From the NCBI GenBank assembly GCA_022844005.1, contig JALHMN010000015.1, positions 1 through 46,197 of the forward strand: a stretch of DNA of 46,197 nucleotides. Reading direction: 5' to 3'. The stretch comes from a bacterium (GTDB taxonomy: Bacteria; Pseudomonadota; Alphaproteobacteria; Ferrovibrionales; Ferrovibrionaceae). The position numbers and the translations under genes were made by a program. This document shows positions 28,763-38,863 of the stretch, one piece after another (positions within the stretch are counted from its first letter, which is position 1; every line of letters starts with the position of its first letter). A model generated the notes under the pieces. It was not told where the DNA came from and made no database searches. It saw only the letters and a list, made by a program, of their open reading frames with translations.

Positions 28763-31480
28763 TCAAAGCTGGCCGTGGCAGTGCTTGTACTTCTTGCCGC
28801 TTCCACACGGACACAGCGCGTTGCGCGGCGTCCGGGACCAGGTGGCGGGATCGGAGGGATCGACATCGCGGCTGCCGCGCCGAACCGGCGTGCCGCCGCC
28901 TGCCGCCGCTTCCACTTCGTTCTCTCCGGTCAGCGGATTGATATGTTCCGCCCGCATTTGGCCGAAGGCCGGCTCCGGCAACGGCGGTGGCGGCGTCGGT
29001 TGCTCGAAGCGCAGTTCGACATGCCCCAAGACGCTCGTCACCCGTTCGCGCAACTGCGTGAGCATGCCCTCGAACATGTTGAAGGCTTCACGCTTGTACT
29101 CATTGAGCGGGTCGCGCTGGGCGTAGGCGCGCAGCCCGATGCCCTGGCGCAGATGGTCGAGATGAAGGAGGTGCTCCTTCCATGCCTGGTCCAGGAGCTG
29201 CAGGAGGAGGTTCTTCTCCACCATGCGCATCACGTCGGGACCGTAGTTCGCCGCCTTCTCGGCCATCTGGCGATTTGCGGCGTCGCTGATTCTCTTACGG
29301 ATCTCCTCGTCGGCGATGCCTTCTTCCTTGGCCCAGTCGGCCACCGGCAAGTCCAGCCCGAAGATGCGCTTCACGTCGTCGGTGAGACCGGCGACGTTCC
29401 ACTGCTCGGCATAGGCATTGGCAGGGATCGCGGCCGATACGATACGATCGACGGTCTCCGAGCGCATCTCGACGACCGTTTCGGCGACATCGGCCGCCTG
29501 CATCAGTTCGATCCGCTGTTCGTAGACGACCTTGCGCTGATCGTTCATCACATCGTCGAAACGCAGCAGGTTCTTGCGGATTTCGTAGTTGCGCGCCTCG
29601 ACCTTCTGCTGGGCCTTCTCGAGCGCCTTGTTGATCCAGGGATGCGTGATCGCCTCGTCTTCCTTCAGGCCGAGGCGCTTCAGCATCGTGTCCATGCGCT
29701 CTGACCCGAAGATGCGCATCAGGTCATCGTCGAGCGACAGGAAGAATTTCGACGATCCCGGATCGCCCTGACGGCCGGAACGGCCCCGCAACTGGTTGTC
29801 GATCCGGCGGCTCTCGTGACGTTCTGTGCCGATGATGTGCAGGCCGCCGGCGGTCAGAACCTTTTCCTTCTCCGCCTCGACCTCGCGGCGGATCTGCTCG
29901 GTCTTCGCCAGACGCTCGGCCTCCTCCGCGGCAGGGGCGATCTCTCGGCGCAGTCGCATCTCGAAGTTGCCGCCCAGCTGGATGTCGGTGCCGCGACCGG
30001 CCATGTTGGTTGCGATGGTGATGGCGCCGAGCCGGCCGGCCTGGGCCACGATCTCCGCTTCCTGCTCGTGATAGCGGGCGTTGAGCACGTTGTGCTCGAT
30101 CTTTCGCTTGGCCAGTTCCGCGGAAAGCGATTCCGATTTCTCGATCGACACCGTGCCGACGAGGACCGGTTGGCCCTTGGCCCGGCAGGCTTCGATCTCG
30201 ACCACCATCGCCTTCACCTTTTCAGGTTGAGAGCGATAGACCTCGTCGTCGTGATCGATGCGGCGGACGGCGACGTTGGTCGGAACCTCGATCACTTCCA
30301 GCTTGTAGATGTCACCAAATTCCTGCGCTTCCGTCGACGCAGTGCCGGTCATCCCGGCGAGCTTGGGATAGAGCCGGAAGTAGTTCTGGAAGGTGATCGA
30401 TGCCAGCGTCTGGTTTTCCGGCTGGATCTCGACCTTCTCCTTGGCTTCAAGCGCCTGGTGCAGGCCGTCGGAATAGCGCCGCCCCTCCATCATCCGTCCG
30501 GTGAACTCGTCGATGATGATGACGCGACCGTCCTTCACGATGTAGTCGGTGTCGCGCGCGAAAAGCGTATGCGCGCGCAGCGCCTGATTCATGTGATGGA
30601 CCGCGGTCACGTTCTCCAGATCGTAGAGTGAGCCCGCTTTCAAGAGCCCGGCTTCGCGCAGGATGATTTCCATCTTCTCGACGCCGTCCTCGGTGAAATG
30701 GACGGTGCGGGCCTTCTCGTCCTTCTCGAAATCAGCGGCGACCAGTTGGGGGATCAGTTGATCGAGGGCGACATACAGGTCGGAAGTATCCTCGGTCGGG
30801 CCCGAGATGATCAACGGTGTACGCGCCTCGTCGATCAGGATCGAATCGACTTCGTCGATGACGGCGAAATTGAACTTTCGCTGGACCATCGCCTCCAGCT
30901 GGAACTTCATGTTGTCACGAAGGTAGTCGAACCCTAACTCGTTGTTGGTGGCGTAGGTGATATCGCAGGCATAGGCTTCGCGCCGCTGCTCGTCTGTCAT
31001 GCCATGGACGATGCAACCCACACTCAGGCCGAGAAAATTGTATATCCGGCCCATCCATTCCGCGTCGCGGCGGGCAAGGTAATCGTTCACCGTGACGATG
31101 TGGACGCCCTTGCCGGAAAGCGCATTCAGATACGTCGGGAGCGTCGAGACGAGGGTCTTGCCCTCGCCCGTCTTCATTTCCGCGATCTTCCCTTCGTGCA
31201 GCACCATTCCGCCGACAAGCTGAACGTCGAAATGCCGTTGTCCGAGAACGCGCTTTGCGGCTTCCCGCACCGTGGCGAAGGCCTCATGCAGCACGTCGTC
31301 GAGATCGCGACCGGCGGCCACTTCGTCGCGGAAGCGCGCCGTGCGGGCCCGCAGGTCATCGTCCGACAGCTTCTCGAGTTCGGGCTCGAGAGCGTTGATT
31401 GCAGGCACCCGCTTCTGATAGCCACGAACGAGGCGATCGTTCGCGGAACCAAACAGCTTGCGGGCCAGAGCGCCGAGCAT
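28763..31480 (-). CDS. secA: Preprotein translocase ATPase SecA
   Basis: Motor of the Sec pathway; drives unfolded proteins through SecYEG. The 905-residue protein has the Walker [14 protein letters not shown], the Walker [12 protein letters not shown], the DEGRT-like [14 protein letters not shown] section, helicase motif [14 protein letters not shown] and [11 protein letters not shown]. The C-terminal zinc-binding tail [13 protein letters not shown] binds SecB and ribosomes. Length is normal. It is divergent from rho. Confidence 0.97.
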   Translation of the reverse strand: MLGALARKLFGSANDRLVRGYQKRVPAINALEPELEKLSDDDLRARTARFRDEVAAGRDLDDVLHEAFATVREAAKRVLGQRHFDVQLVGGMVLHEGKIAEMKTGEGKTLVSTLPTYLNALSGKGVHIVTVNDYLARRDAEWMGRIYNFLGLSVGCIVHGMTDEQRREAYACDITYATNNELGFDYLRDNMKFQLEAMVQRKFNFAVIDEVDSILIDEARTPLIISGPTEDTSDLYVALDQLIPQLVAADFEKDEKARTVHFTEDGVEKMEIILREAGLLKAGSLYDLENVTAVHHMNQALRAHTLFARDTDYIVKDGRVIIIDEFTGRMMEGRRYSDGLHQALEAKEKVEIQPENQTLASITFQNYFRLYPKLAGMTGTASTEAQEFGDIYKLEVIEVPTNVAVRRIDHDDEVYRSQPEKVKAMVVEIEACRAKGQPVLVGTVSIEKSESLSAELAKRKIEHNVLNARYHEQEAEIVAQAGRLGAITIATNMAGRGTDIQLGGNFEMRLRREIAPAAEEAERLAKTEQIRREVEAEKEKVLTAGGLHIIGTERHESRRIDNQLRGRSGRQGDPGSSKFFLSLDDDLMRIFGSERMDTMLKRLGLKEDEAITHPWINKALEKAQQKVEARNYEIRKNLLRFDDVMNDQRKVVYEQRIELMQAADVAETVVEMRSETVDRIVSAAIPANAYAEQWNVAGLTDDVKRIFGLDLPVADWAKEEGIADEEIRKRISDAANRQMAEKAANYGPDVMRMVEKNLLLQLLDQAWKEHLLHLDHLRQGIGLRAYAQRDPLNEYKREAFNMFEGMLTQLRERVTSVLGHVELRFEQPTPPPPLPEPAFGQMRAEHINPLTGENEVEAAAGGGTPVRRGSRDVDPSDPATWSRTPRNALCPCGSGKKYKHCHGQL

Positions 31481-31815
31481 AAGGGCAGTCCCGGTTTGTG
31501 AGGGAAGATGGGAAGGAGTGCTGCCGACAGATAAGGGCGCCTCTTGCGGGTGTCAACGCGGCGGGATGACCGGTGAAGTGGTTTGCCTTCGGCACCCCCT
31601 TGATTTCCCGTACGGTTTATGTTCCCCTTCGCCGGCTCGGGGTTCCCCGATGGCATCAGCTCAACCACCTTGCCCCACCATCCGCCATGAGCCGGGATCG
31701 CTTCCGGCCTTCAGACAGTAACCGGTTGCGCCGTGTCTGCGACACGGTGCCGGCGCTCAGGGCGGACCCGCAACATCAATCGACACCAATGGACTCGAAC
31801 GTGATCGCCAGTCCG
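31481..31815. other. Intergenic region between secA and rho
   Basis: Holds no gene I can support. It must contain both divergent promoters, but no convincing -35/-10 pair was identified. The frame upstream of rho is open to 31573 without resembling protein. A short palindrome, TCGGGG-tt-CCCCGA, lies at 31637-31650. Rho is commonly autoregulated through its leader, which this region would encode; no specific element was seen. Confidence 0.4.
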
Positions 31816-33072
31816 ATGAATCTTCAGGAACTGAAGAAGAAGTCGCCGACCGAACTGCTCGCCTTTGCCGAAGAGCTTCAGGTCGAGAATGCCTCGACGC
31901 TCCGCAAGCAGGACATGCTCTTCGCCATTCTGAAGCTCCTTGCCGAACGTGAAGTCGAGATCACCGGTATAGGCGTGCTGGAAATCCTTCAGGACGGGTT
32001 CGGCTTCCTGCGTTCGCCGGAAGCGAACTACCTTCCCGGTCCGGACGATATCTACGTCTCGCCCTCCCAGATCCGCCGCTTCGGCCTTCGCACCGGCGAC
32101 ACGGTAGAGGGACAGATTCGGTCACCTTCCGATGGGGAGCGTTATTTCGCCCTCCTCAAGGTCAACACGATCAACTTCGAAGATCCCGAGCAGAGCAAGC
32201 ACAAGGTCAACTTCGATAACCTGACGCCGCTTTATCCGGAAAGCCGCCTGAAGATGGAGCGCGACCCGAAGGCGGGGAAGGACATCTCGCACCGGGTCAT
32301 CGACCTGATCTCGCCCCAGGGCAAGGGCCAGCGCGCCCTGATCGTCGCCCCGCCGCGCACGGGCAAGACCGTGCTGTTGCAGAACATCGCGCACTCGATC
32401 TCTTCCAACCACCCCGAAGTCTATCTCATCGTATTGCTGATCGACGAGCGGCCGGAGGAAGTGACCGACATGCAGCGCTCCGTTAAGGGCGAGGTCATTT
32501 CCTCAACCTTCGACGAGCCGGCGCAGAGGCATGTCCAGGTCGCCGAGATGGTGATCGAGAAGGCCAAGCGCCTCGTGGAGCACAAGCGCGACGTCGTGAT
32601 CCTTCTGGATTCGATCACCCGTCTCGCGCGTGCCTACAACACGGTGGTGCCTTCGTCCGGCAAGGTGCTGACCGGCGGTGTCGATGCCAATGCGCTGCAG
32701 CGGCCCAAGCGGTTCTTCGGTGCCGCCCGCAATATCGAGCAGGGTGGATCGCTGACGATCATCGCCACCGCGCTGATCGATACCGGCTCGCGGATGGACG
32801 AAGTGATCTTCGAAGAGTTCAAGGGAACCGGCAATTCCGAAATCATCCTCGACCGCAAGCTTGCCGACAAGCGGACCTTCCCGGCGATCGACATCACCAA
32901 ATCGGGGACCCGCAAGGAGGAACTGCTGGTCGACAAGAACACCCTCGCCAAGATGTGGGTGCTGCGCCGTATCCTCATGCCGATGGGCGTCGTCGATGCG
33001 ATGGAATTCCTGGTCGACAAGCTGAAACAATCCAAGACTAACCAGGACTTCTTCGATTCGATGAACACGTGA
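31816..33072 (+). CDS. rho: Transcription termination factor Rho
   Basis: Hexameric RNA helicase that ends transcription at Rho-dependent sites. The protein shows the N-terminal [20 protein letters not shown] helix domain, the RNA-binding [16 protein letters not shown] fold, the Walker [16 protein letters not shown], the Walker [17 protein letters not shown] and the Q/R-loop segment. Starting at ATG 31816 gives 418 residues, matching known Rho proteins; an ATG at 31789 would add nine residues. Neither has an obvious ribosome site. Confidence 0.95.
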   Translation: MNLQELKKKSPTELLAFAEELQVENASTLRKQDMLFAILKLLAEREVEITGIGVLEILQDGFGFLRSPEANYLPGPDDIYVSPSQIRRFGLRTGDTVEGQIRSPSDGERYFALLKVNTINFEDPEQSKHKVNFDNLTPLYPESRLKMERDPKAGKDISHRVIDLISPQGKGQRALIVAPPRTGKTVLLQNIAHSISSNHPEVYLIVLLIDERPEEVTDMQRSVKGEVISSTFDEPAQRHVQVAEMVIEKAKRLVEHKRDVVILLDSITRLARAYNTVVPSSGKVLTGGVDANALQRPKRFFGAARNIEQGGSLTIIATALIDTGSRMDEVIFEEFKGTGNSEIILDRKLADKRTFPAIDITKSGTRKEELLVDKNTLAKMWVLRRILMPMGVVDAMEFLVDKLKQSKTNQDFFDSMNT

Positions 33073-33138
33073 TGGCCGGAACCGGCCAAGCGTGGCAATG
33101 ATCGGCGGGTAGACGTTTCGACGTCGACGCGACGCCAT

Positions 33139-33578
33139 TATGGAAGCTCTGGTCGATCCAGGTATCTGGATCATTCTCGCGAGCCTGGCGTGGATCAGCG
33201 GCCTGACGTAGTCGGTATTCGAGGCTTTGGGGCATGCGTGTCGCGTGTCCTAGCGGGACATCACCTCATCCTCGGCGTCGTCTTCCCTTTCGTGAAGGCG
33301 ACGCTTCAGATCCATGGAAGCCTTGAAGGTGAAGAGCAGACCTCCACCGCCGGCCGGGCGGGGGCACCTTTCTCGCGGTGGTTTCTCAGATCGCGGTGAG
33401 CGATATCGTCTCTTCGCTCGATTCCGTAATCGCGGTGATCGGGATGGCCGAAGAACTGTGGGTTCTGGTCACCGCGGTGATGATCCCCATGGGGTTCTCG
33501 GTCCTGGTCGAAGCCCTCAATCTAATTGCGCGCCGACGCAAGAGCGCCAACCCGGTCAAGCTGCGCCACGACATCTGA
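33139..33578 (+). pseudogene. Decayed TerC-family membrane protein gene
   Basis: Pieces of a TerC/YoaE-type integral membrane protein in order but broken. MEALVDPGIWIILASLAW from 33139 is the N-terminus and stops after 23 codons. Then HHLILGVVFPFVKATLQIHG in the same frame, then SQIAVSDIVSSLDSVIAVIG in another frame from about 33375, then VEALNLIARR at the end. Compared with a full TerC domain, stretches are missing between the pieces, so there are internal deletions plus a frameshift. Downstream of rho; nothing else codes in 33073-33612. Confidence 0.8.
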
Positions 33579-33612
33579 GGCGGCAGCCCGACCGGGTTTC
33601 GCAATCCCACGA

Positions 33613-33837
33613 TCAATGCACGTCCACCGGCTCCAGTTCGTGCTGGCGGGCGGCGGCGAAGGCCAGGTCGCGCTCCTCTGTCACACCCATGGGCTGCCCG
33701 CTTTGCGCGAATATTCCCCACGCTCTTCCACCGGGGACGGGGACCGGCCGGACATAGACCAGATTCGGGCCGCCCCAGGCGGCCAAGACCTCGGGGCTCA
33801 CCGCGTTCGCGCCATGCTGCTTCAGCTGCTCCATCAT
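33613..33837 (-). CDS. DUF1150 family protein
   Basis: A 74-residue protein, with LAAWGGPNLVYVRPV and a QPMGVTEERDLAFAAARQHELEPVDVH C-terminus (read in parts), typical of DUF1150. In alphaproteobacteria this family is regularly encoded next to small heat-shock proteins, as here, 17 bases after hsp20 on the same strand. Function unknown. Two adjacent ATG codons (33837 and 33834) are possible starts. Confidence 0.85.
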   Translation of the reverse strand: MMEQLKQHGANAVSPEVLAAWGGPNLVYVRPVPVPGGRAWGIFAQSGQPMGVTEERDLAFAAARQHELEPVDVH

Positions 33838-33854
33838 GGTAAACTCCTTCCGGC

Positions 33855-34316
33855 TCAGACCGATCCTGAGCCCTTGCCACGAAAGACCTGTCGGGGCAGG
33901 TCCGCCGCCCGGCGAATGTGGATTTGACGCGCCGTCGCCTGCGGCTTTGGTCTGGCCAGATCGATATGCAGCAAACCGCTATCAAGTTCCGCGCCAGTCA
34001 CTTCAATTCCCTCCGCCAGGACGAATCCGCGCTGAAACTGGCGCGCTGCGATGCCCCGATGGAGGAATAACCGGCTGCCGTCGTCTTCCTGCTGCCGACC
34101 GCGTACCACGAGTTGATTATCCTCGAGAGTGATTGATAAATCCTCCTCGCGGAAACCGGCGACCGCTAGCGTGATCCGAAGGCTTTCCTCTCCGGTCTGC
34201 TCCACATTGTACGGGGGATAGCCATCGCTGGATGAGCGGGCTACGCGGTCGAGCAAGCGTTCGACCCGATCGAAGCCGAGCAGAAGCGGGCTATTGAACA
34301 ACGGTGCGCGTGTCAT
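33855..34316 (-). CDS. hsp20: Small heat-shock protein, Hsp20/alpha-crystallin family
   Basis: ATP-independent holdase chaperone. The 153-residue protein has an N-terminal FDRVERLLDRVARSSSDGYP, typical of IbpA-type proteins, followed by the alpha-crystallin domain (about 35-130) with YNVEQTGEESLRITLAVAGF, LSITLEDNQLVVRG and a C-terminal RQIHI in place of the I-x-I anchor. Behind a heat-shock-type promoter at 34423-34450, leaving a leader of roughly 100 bases; co-transcribed with DUF1150. Confidence 0.92.
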   Translation of the reverse strand: MTRAPLFNSPLLLGFDRVERLLDRVARSSSDGYPPYNVEQTGEESLRITLAVAGFREEDLSITLEDNQLVVRGRQQEDDGSRLFLHRGIAARQFQRGFVLAEGIEVTGAELDSGLLHIDLARPKPQATARQIHIRRAADLPRQVFRGKGSGSV

Positions 34317-34422
34317 GCGTCATCCCCTCTGGCGAGCGAGTTGACCGGAGCGTCCCGGGATGAAACCCGAAGACCCCTCCGCTCGTTCGGAGCCCGTGAT
34401 CGGCACTCCGTCCTGGGAATTA

Positions 34423-34450
34423 ATTGGGGATCTGCGGCGATTTCATCAAG
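34423..34450 (-). promoter_or_regulatory. RpoH (sigma-32)-type promoter for hsp20
   Basis: Reading the reverse strand, CTTGAT (34450-34445), a 15-base spacer and CCCCAAT (34429-34423) match the heat-shock consensus CTTGAA-N13-17-CCCCAT. It points at hsp20. Predicted start near 34415 leaves about 100 bases of leader, enough for an RNA thermometer; no specific thermometer fold is claimed. Confidence 0.65.
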
Positions 34451-34523
34451 GGGTAGCAAACCATTGAAAAATCGGGCTGGATCGGTCAACAAGCCGGCAT
34501 CGGACCTCGAAGGAGTGCTGGGT

Positions 34524-36038
34524 ATGGCGATCGACTGGACAACAGACACCGCGGTCGTGGGTGTCGTCGGCGCGGGGGCGATGGGCCGCGGTATCGCGCA
34601 GGTGGCGGCTCAGGGCGGGCTGTCGGTTCTCCTGCATGACGCGGCTCCAGGCGCCGCCGAACGCGGACGGGGGATGATCGCCGAGCTGATCGAGGGCTCG
34701 GTTCGCAAGGGCCGGCTGTCCGAAGCGGACGGCAAAGCCGCGCAGTCGCGGTTGCGGGTCGTCGACGGTCTTGAAGACTTGGCACCGGCCGACGCCGTCA
34801 TCGAAGCCGTCGTCGAAGACCTGGAGGTGAAGCGCGAGCTGTTCCGCAGGTTGGAAGGCATTGTTCGTCCCGACGCCATCCTTGCGTCGAACACATCCTC
34901 CATCCGCATCGCTTCCATCGCCGCGGCCTGCAAGGGCAGAGGGCGGGTGGCGGGCATGCATTTCTTCAACCCCGTCCCGATCATGAAGCTCGTGGAGGTG
35001 ATCCGCGCCCCGGCAACGGCGCCGGCGGTGGTCAACGCATTGACCGTGCTGGGCAAGCGCATGGGGCGGGTTCCCGTATCGGTCAGCGACAGTCCGGGCT
35101 TTCTGGTCAATCTCGGCAACCGCTCATTCTCGACCGAAGCTCTGCGTATCGCGACCGAGGGGGTGGCGACCCCGGCCCAGATCGACGCGATTCTGAAGGA
35201 TGCCGCCGGATTCCGCATGGGGCCCTTCGAATTGATGGACCTGACCGGAATCGACGTGAACTTCCCTGCCGCCAGGATCATGTACGAGGGATATTTCCAT
35301 GATCGCCGGCTGGCGACCTGGCCCTTGCACGAATCGATGGCCGAGAGTGGCCAGCTCGGCCGGAAGACCGGTGGCGGGTGGTATTCCTATGATGCCGAGG
35401 GGAAGCTCGTCCCCCAGCCGACGGACACGATTTCAAAGGCCCCGGCGGCGCGTCGGGTCTTCGTTCCGGAGCCTGATCTTCCTTTGGTCGCTCTGCTCCA
35501 GAATGCAGGGGCGGAGATCGCGCCTTCCGACGACGGAACGATGCCCCTCATCGCCGCGCCGGTCGGCGAGGACGCGAGCACATTCGCCCACCGCCTGGGC
35601 CTCGATTCCAAGCGCCTCGTTTGCCTGGACCTCACCGGCAATCCGGCAAAGCGGGTAACCATCATGTGCCCGCCGGGTGCGGACCGGGCAATTTCCGATG
35701 CGATCGTGACGCTGCTCTCGCATGCCGGCGCCAAGATCACCCGGATCAAGGACTCGCCGGGCTTCGTCACCCAGCGTGTGATCGCGATGATCGGCAATCT
35801 GGGTTGCGAGATGGCACAGATCGGTATCGCGAGCCCGGCGGATATCGACCTGGCGATGAAGCTCGGTCTGAATTATCCGGCCGGCTCGCTCGAGTTCATT
35901 GATTGGCTGGGCGGCGCCGAGCGTTCGCACCAGATTCTTTCTCAGGTACAGGCGATCACGGGCGATGATCGCTATCGGCCGAGCCTGTGGCTGCGACGCC
36001 GGGCGCTGCTGCGCCTTCCAATCCATACGCCGGACTGA
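34524..36038 (+). CDS. 3-hydroxyacyl-CoA dehydrogenase
   Basis: NAD-dependent oxidation of 3-hydroxyacyl-CoA in beta-oxidation or phenylacetate breakdown. The 504-residue protein has a Rossmann motif GAGAMG (16-21), ADAVIEAVVEDLEVK, the catalytic His in MHFFNPVPIMKLVEVI and two C-terminal 3HCDH domains, the layout of PaaH-type enzymes. The start at 34524 is set by AGGAG at 34511-34515; the frame is open further upstream but lies over the hsp20 promoter. Its stop shares bases with the otsB ATG. Confidence 0.92.
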   Translation: MAIDWTTDTAVVGVVGAGAMGRGIAQVAAQGGLSVLLHDAAPGAAERGRGMIAELIEGSVRKGRLSEADGKAAQSRLRVVDGLEDLAPADAVIEAVVEDLEVKRELFRRLEGIVRPDAILASNTSSIRIASIAAACKGRGRVAGMHFFNPVPIMKLVEVIRAPATAPAVVNALTVLGKRMGRVPVSVSDSPGFLVNLGNRSFSTEALRIATEGVATPAQIDAILKDAAGFRMGPFELMDLTGIDVNFPAARIMYEGYFHDRRLATWPLHESMAESGQLGRKTGGGWYSYDAEGKLVPQPTDTISKAPAARRVFVPEPDLPLVALLQNAGAEIAPSDDGTMPLIAAPVGEDASTFAHRLGLDSKRLVCLDLTGNPAKRVTIMCPPGADRAISDAIVTLLSHAGAKITRIKDSPGFVTQRVIAMIGNLGCEMAQIGIASPADIDLAMKLGLNYPAGSLEFIDWLGGAERSHQILSQVQAITGDDRYRPSLWLRRRALLRLPIHTPD

Positions 36039-36799
36039 TGGCAGACCTTATCCCCTCGATCGCGCTGCCAAGGCCGTCCTCGGACTGGGCCTTGTTTCTG
36101 GATGTCGACGGCACGCTTCTCGATATCGCCGAGCGGCCGGAAGAAGTCGTGGTTCCGGCGGCTCTGCCGGTGTTGCTTGCGGAACTGCAGAGGGTTTTCG
36201 GGGGCGCGCTCGCTCTGGTCAGTGGGCGAACCATCGAAAACCTCGATCAATTGTTCCAGCCGCTGACTTTCGCCGCGGCGGGAGAGCATGGCGCGGAAAT
36301 ACGTCCCTCGCCCGATGCGCCTCTGACGGTCTATCCGCCGCATCAGCCGACCGCCGCCCTGCGCGCGGCGATCGACCGGGTCGGTGGCGCGGCCGAGGGC
36401 CTGGTGGTGGAGCAGAAGCGTTTCGGCATCGCGGTCCACTACCGGGCTTTCCCCGCCATGCGGTACCCCGTGCAGACGGGCGTGGAAGCCGTTCTGCGGG
36501 AAAGCGGCGAACCGATGGAACTGCTCGCGGGCAAGATGGTGTGGGAATTGCGGTCGCGCGGCTCCACCAAGGGGCGCGCCGTCGCCCGCCTGATGGAGGC
36601 GCCGCCGTTCCACGGCCGTCTCCCCGTTTTTGTCGGTGATGATCGGACCGATGTGGATGGTTTCCTGGAGGTGACACGGCGCGGCGGCGCGGCGTTGCCC
36701 GTCGGTGTGGTCCCCATGATGACGGAGATGGCTTTTGCAGATCCATCCGCCGTCAGGATCTGGCTCGCGACATTGCCTGCCTTGATCCGCGATGCGTGA
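36038..36799 (+). CDS. otsB: Trehalose-6-phosphate phosphatase
   Basis: Removes phosphate from trehalose-6-phosphate, the last step of trehalose synthesis. The 253-residue HAD protein has the nucleophile motif FLDVDGTLLD (D22, D24), SGRTIENLDQLF, GEHGAEIR and the late GDDRTDVDGF motif. The ATG at 36038 overlaps the stop of the dehydrogenase (TGATG-type), suggesting co-translation even though the functions are unrelated. otsA follows after 165 bases. Confidence 0.93.
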   Translation: MADLIPSIALPRPSSDWALFLDVDGTLLDIAERPEEVVVPAALPVLLAELQRVFGGALALVSGRTIENLDQLFQPLTFAAAGEHGAEIRPSPDAPLTVYPPHQPTAALRAAIDRVGGAAEGLVVEQKRFGIAVHYRAFPAMRYPVQTGVEAVLRESGEPMELLAGKMVWELRSRGSTKGRAVARLMEAPPFHGRLPVFVGDDRTDVDGFLEVTRRGGAALPVGVVPMMTEMAFADPSAVRIWLATLPALIRDA

Positions 36800-36964
36800 G
36801 CTGCGCTGACAGGAACCATCTTCTTGTCTGGGGCGTTCGGGTATTCCGGTGGTAGAGTTCGACGCGAGTACAGCAGTGGCTCGGGAATGGGTTGTCCGCC
36901 GCCGATGACTGCATGAATCGGATCGTTTTCCGCCGTAGCTGCGGAATTGAACGGAGGAGGGGAT

Positions 36965-38362
36965 TTGGGGCGGCTCGTCATCGTATCCAATCGTGTCGCT
37001 CAGCCCCGGGGTTCGGCCAGGGCTGGCGGATTGGAAGTCGCCCTGCGGGAAGCACTGGCCGAGCGCGGCGGGATGTGGTTCGGCTGGAGCGGCGAAGTGT
37101 CCGAGGAGCCGGAAGCGGCACCGAGATTGGTCCGTTCCGGCCGGGTCCAATACGCAACCCTCAACCTCTCCACGGAGGAACACGAGGGGTTCTACACCGG
37201 CTTCTCCAACAGCACCCTCTGGCCGCTCTTCCACTACCGGATCGGGCTGATCGATTTCCACCGGTCGGCCTTTCGCGCCTATCGCCGGGTGAATGCGAGG
37301 TTCGCGGCGGCCCTTGCCCCGCTGCTCCAGCCCGACGATGTCGTCTGGGTGCACGACTATCACTTCATTCCTCTCGGTTCGGAACTGCGTGCGCTGGGCC
37401 TTCGCAATCGCGTCGGCTTCTTTCTGCACATTCCGTTTCCGGCCAAGGAGGTGCTGGCGGCACTGCCGGCGCACGAGCAATTGGTCGAGGCGCTTTGTGC
37501 CTATGACCTGATCGGGTTCCAGACCGCCGGCGACCTCGGTGCATTCACGCGCTTCGTTACCGACGAAGGCGGCGGCACCGTCGACACCGCAAGCGGGACT
37601 GTCTCCGCCTACGGCCGCGTCACGCGGGCGGCCGCCTATCCGATCGGCATCGAAACGGAAGCCTTCGCGGCGCTGGCAGCGGGAGAGGCTCACTCGGAAG
37701 AGGCGGAGCGGCTGCGATCGAGCCTTGCGGGACGCAGCCTGATCATGGGCGTGGACCGTCTGGATCACAGCAAGGGATTGCCCCACCGCTTCGAAGCCTT
37801 CCACGAACTGCTCGGCAGCTACCCCGACACCAGGGGGCAGGTGACCTTTATGCAGGTCGCACCGATCTCGCGTGGCGAAGTCGCCCAATATCGCGCCCTG
37901 AGGCGCCAACTCGAAGCACTCGCCGGCCGGATCAACGGGAAATTCGCCGAGTTCGACTGGATGCCGATCCGCTATCTCAACCGGCCCCTGCCGCGCCAGA
38001 CGCTGGCGGGATTCTACCGGCTGGCGCGCGTTGGCTTGGTGACCCCGTTGCGCGACGGCATGAATCTCGTTGCAAAGGAATTCGTCGCTGCCCAGGACCC
38101 TGCCGATCCGGGCGTCCTCATTCTTTCCCGTTTTGCCGGGGCGGCCTATGAGCTGTCACAGGCGCTCATCGTCAATCCGTTCGATGTCGATCAGGTGGCA
38201 GCGGCCCTAAACCGTGCCCTGAAAATGCCCCTGGCGGAACGTATTGGCCGCTGGGAAGCCATGATGGAAAATCTGCGGACCAATACCGTCGGCGTGTGGT
38301 GCGAGAACTTCCTCGACGATCTCGCGGCCACGGCACTTGCCAGTCCCGAGGAAGCGGCATGA
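36965..38362 (+). CDS. otsA: Trehalose-6-phosphate synthase
   Basis: GT20 glycosyltransferase joining UDP-glucose to glucose-6-phosphate. It shows GRLVIVSNRVAQPRGS at the N-terminus, WVHDYHFIPLG, FFLHIPFPAKEVL, GVDRLDHSKGLPHRFEAF and LRDGMNLVAKEFVAAQ. I placed the start at a TTG (36965), preceded by GGAGGAGG (36953-36960) and directly before the conserved LVIVSNRV; this gives 465 residues. A TTG at 36947 lies upstream of that ribosome site and is unlikely. With otsB it makes trehalose for osmotic and desiccation stress. Confidence 0.93.
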   Translation: MGRLVIVSNRVAQPRGSARAGGLEVALREALAERGGMWFGWSGEVSEEPEAAPRLVRSGRVQYATLNLSTEEHEGFYTGFSNSTLWPLFHYRIGLIDFHRSAFRAYRRVNARFAAALAPLLQPDDVVWVHDYHFIPLGSELRALGLRNRVGFFLHIPFPAKEVLAALPAHEQLVEALCAYDLIGFQTAGDLGAFTRFVTDEGGGTVDTASGTVSAYGRVTRAAAYPIGIETEAFAALAAGEAHSEEAERLRSSLAGRSLIMGVDRLDHSKGLPHRFEAFHELLGSYPDTRGQVTFMQVAPISRGEVAQYRALRRQLEALAGRINGKFAEFDWMPIRYLNRPLPRQTLAGFYRLARVGLVTPLRDGMNLVAKEFVAAQDPADPGVLILSRFAGAAYELSQALIVNPFDVDQVAAALNRALKMPLAERIGRWEAMMENLRTNTVGVWCENFLDDLAATALASPEEAA

Positions 38363-38416
38363 TGCCGCCCCTGTTCGGGCCGTCGGTGTCATCCGGCCGG
38401 TAGCCGCAAGCCGCGC

Positions 38417-38863
38417 TCAATTCCAGCGGGCTGCGGCGGCGTCGTCATCGGTCCGTGCCTCCACCCAGCGCCGGCCCTCCGTCGTTTCCTCCGCCTTCCA
38501 GAACGGAGCCCTGGTCTTCAACCAGTCGACGAGGAAGGAGCAGGCGTCGAAGGCCGCCTCCCGGTGCGCCGAGGCACAGATCACCAGTACAATCCGGTCG
38601 CCTGCGAGCAGGCGGCCATGACGATGCACGACGAGCGTCGCATCGAGTGGCCATCGCCGTTTCGCCTCCTGCTCGATGTGTTCCAGCTGACGTTCCGTCA
38701 TGCCGGGATAGTGTTCGAGCGTCATCGCGCCGACCTTGGTTCCATCGGCGATGTCGCGCACCAGGCCTACGAAGATCGCCACGCCGCCGATCATCGTGTT
38801 TCCCTTGGTCAGCCGCTCGAGTTCGGCGCCTACGTCGAAGTCTTCGGCCTGCACACGGATCAT
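38417..38863 (-). CDS. moaE: Molybdopterin synthase catalytic subunit
   Basis: Together with MoaD converts precursor Z to molybdopterin. The 148-residue protein has GGVAIFVGLVRDIADG, MTLEHYPGMTERQLEHIE, HRHGRLLAGDRIVLVICAS, HREAAFDACSFLVDWLK and the catalytic Lys region RAPFWKAEE. Its start overlaps the moaD stop by four bases (38860-38863), so the two subunits are co-translated. Confidence 0.95.
   Translation of the reverse strand: MIRVQAEDFDVGAELERLTKGNTMIGGVAIFVGLVRDIADGTKVGAMTLEHYPGMTERQLEHIEQEAKRRWPLDATLVVHRHGRLLAGDRIVLVICASAHREAAFDACSFLVDWLKTRAPFWKAEETTEGRRWVEARTDDDAAAARWN

Noticed and set aside
28763-31480. Long forward frames opposite secA
   Set aside because: Several frames of up to about 300 codons occur, all antisense to a full-length SecA with intact motifs.
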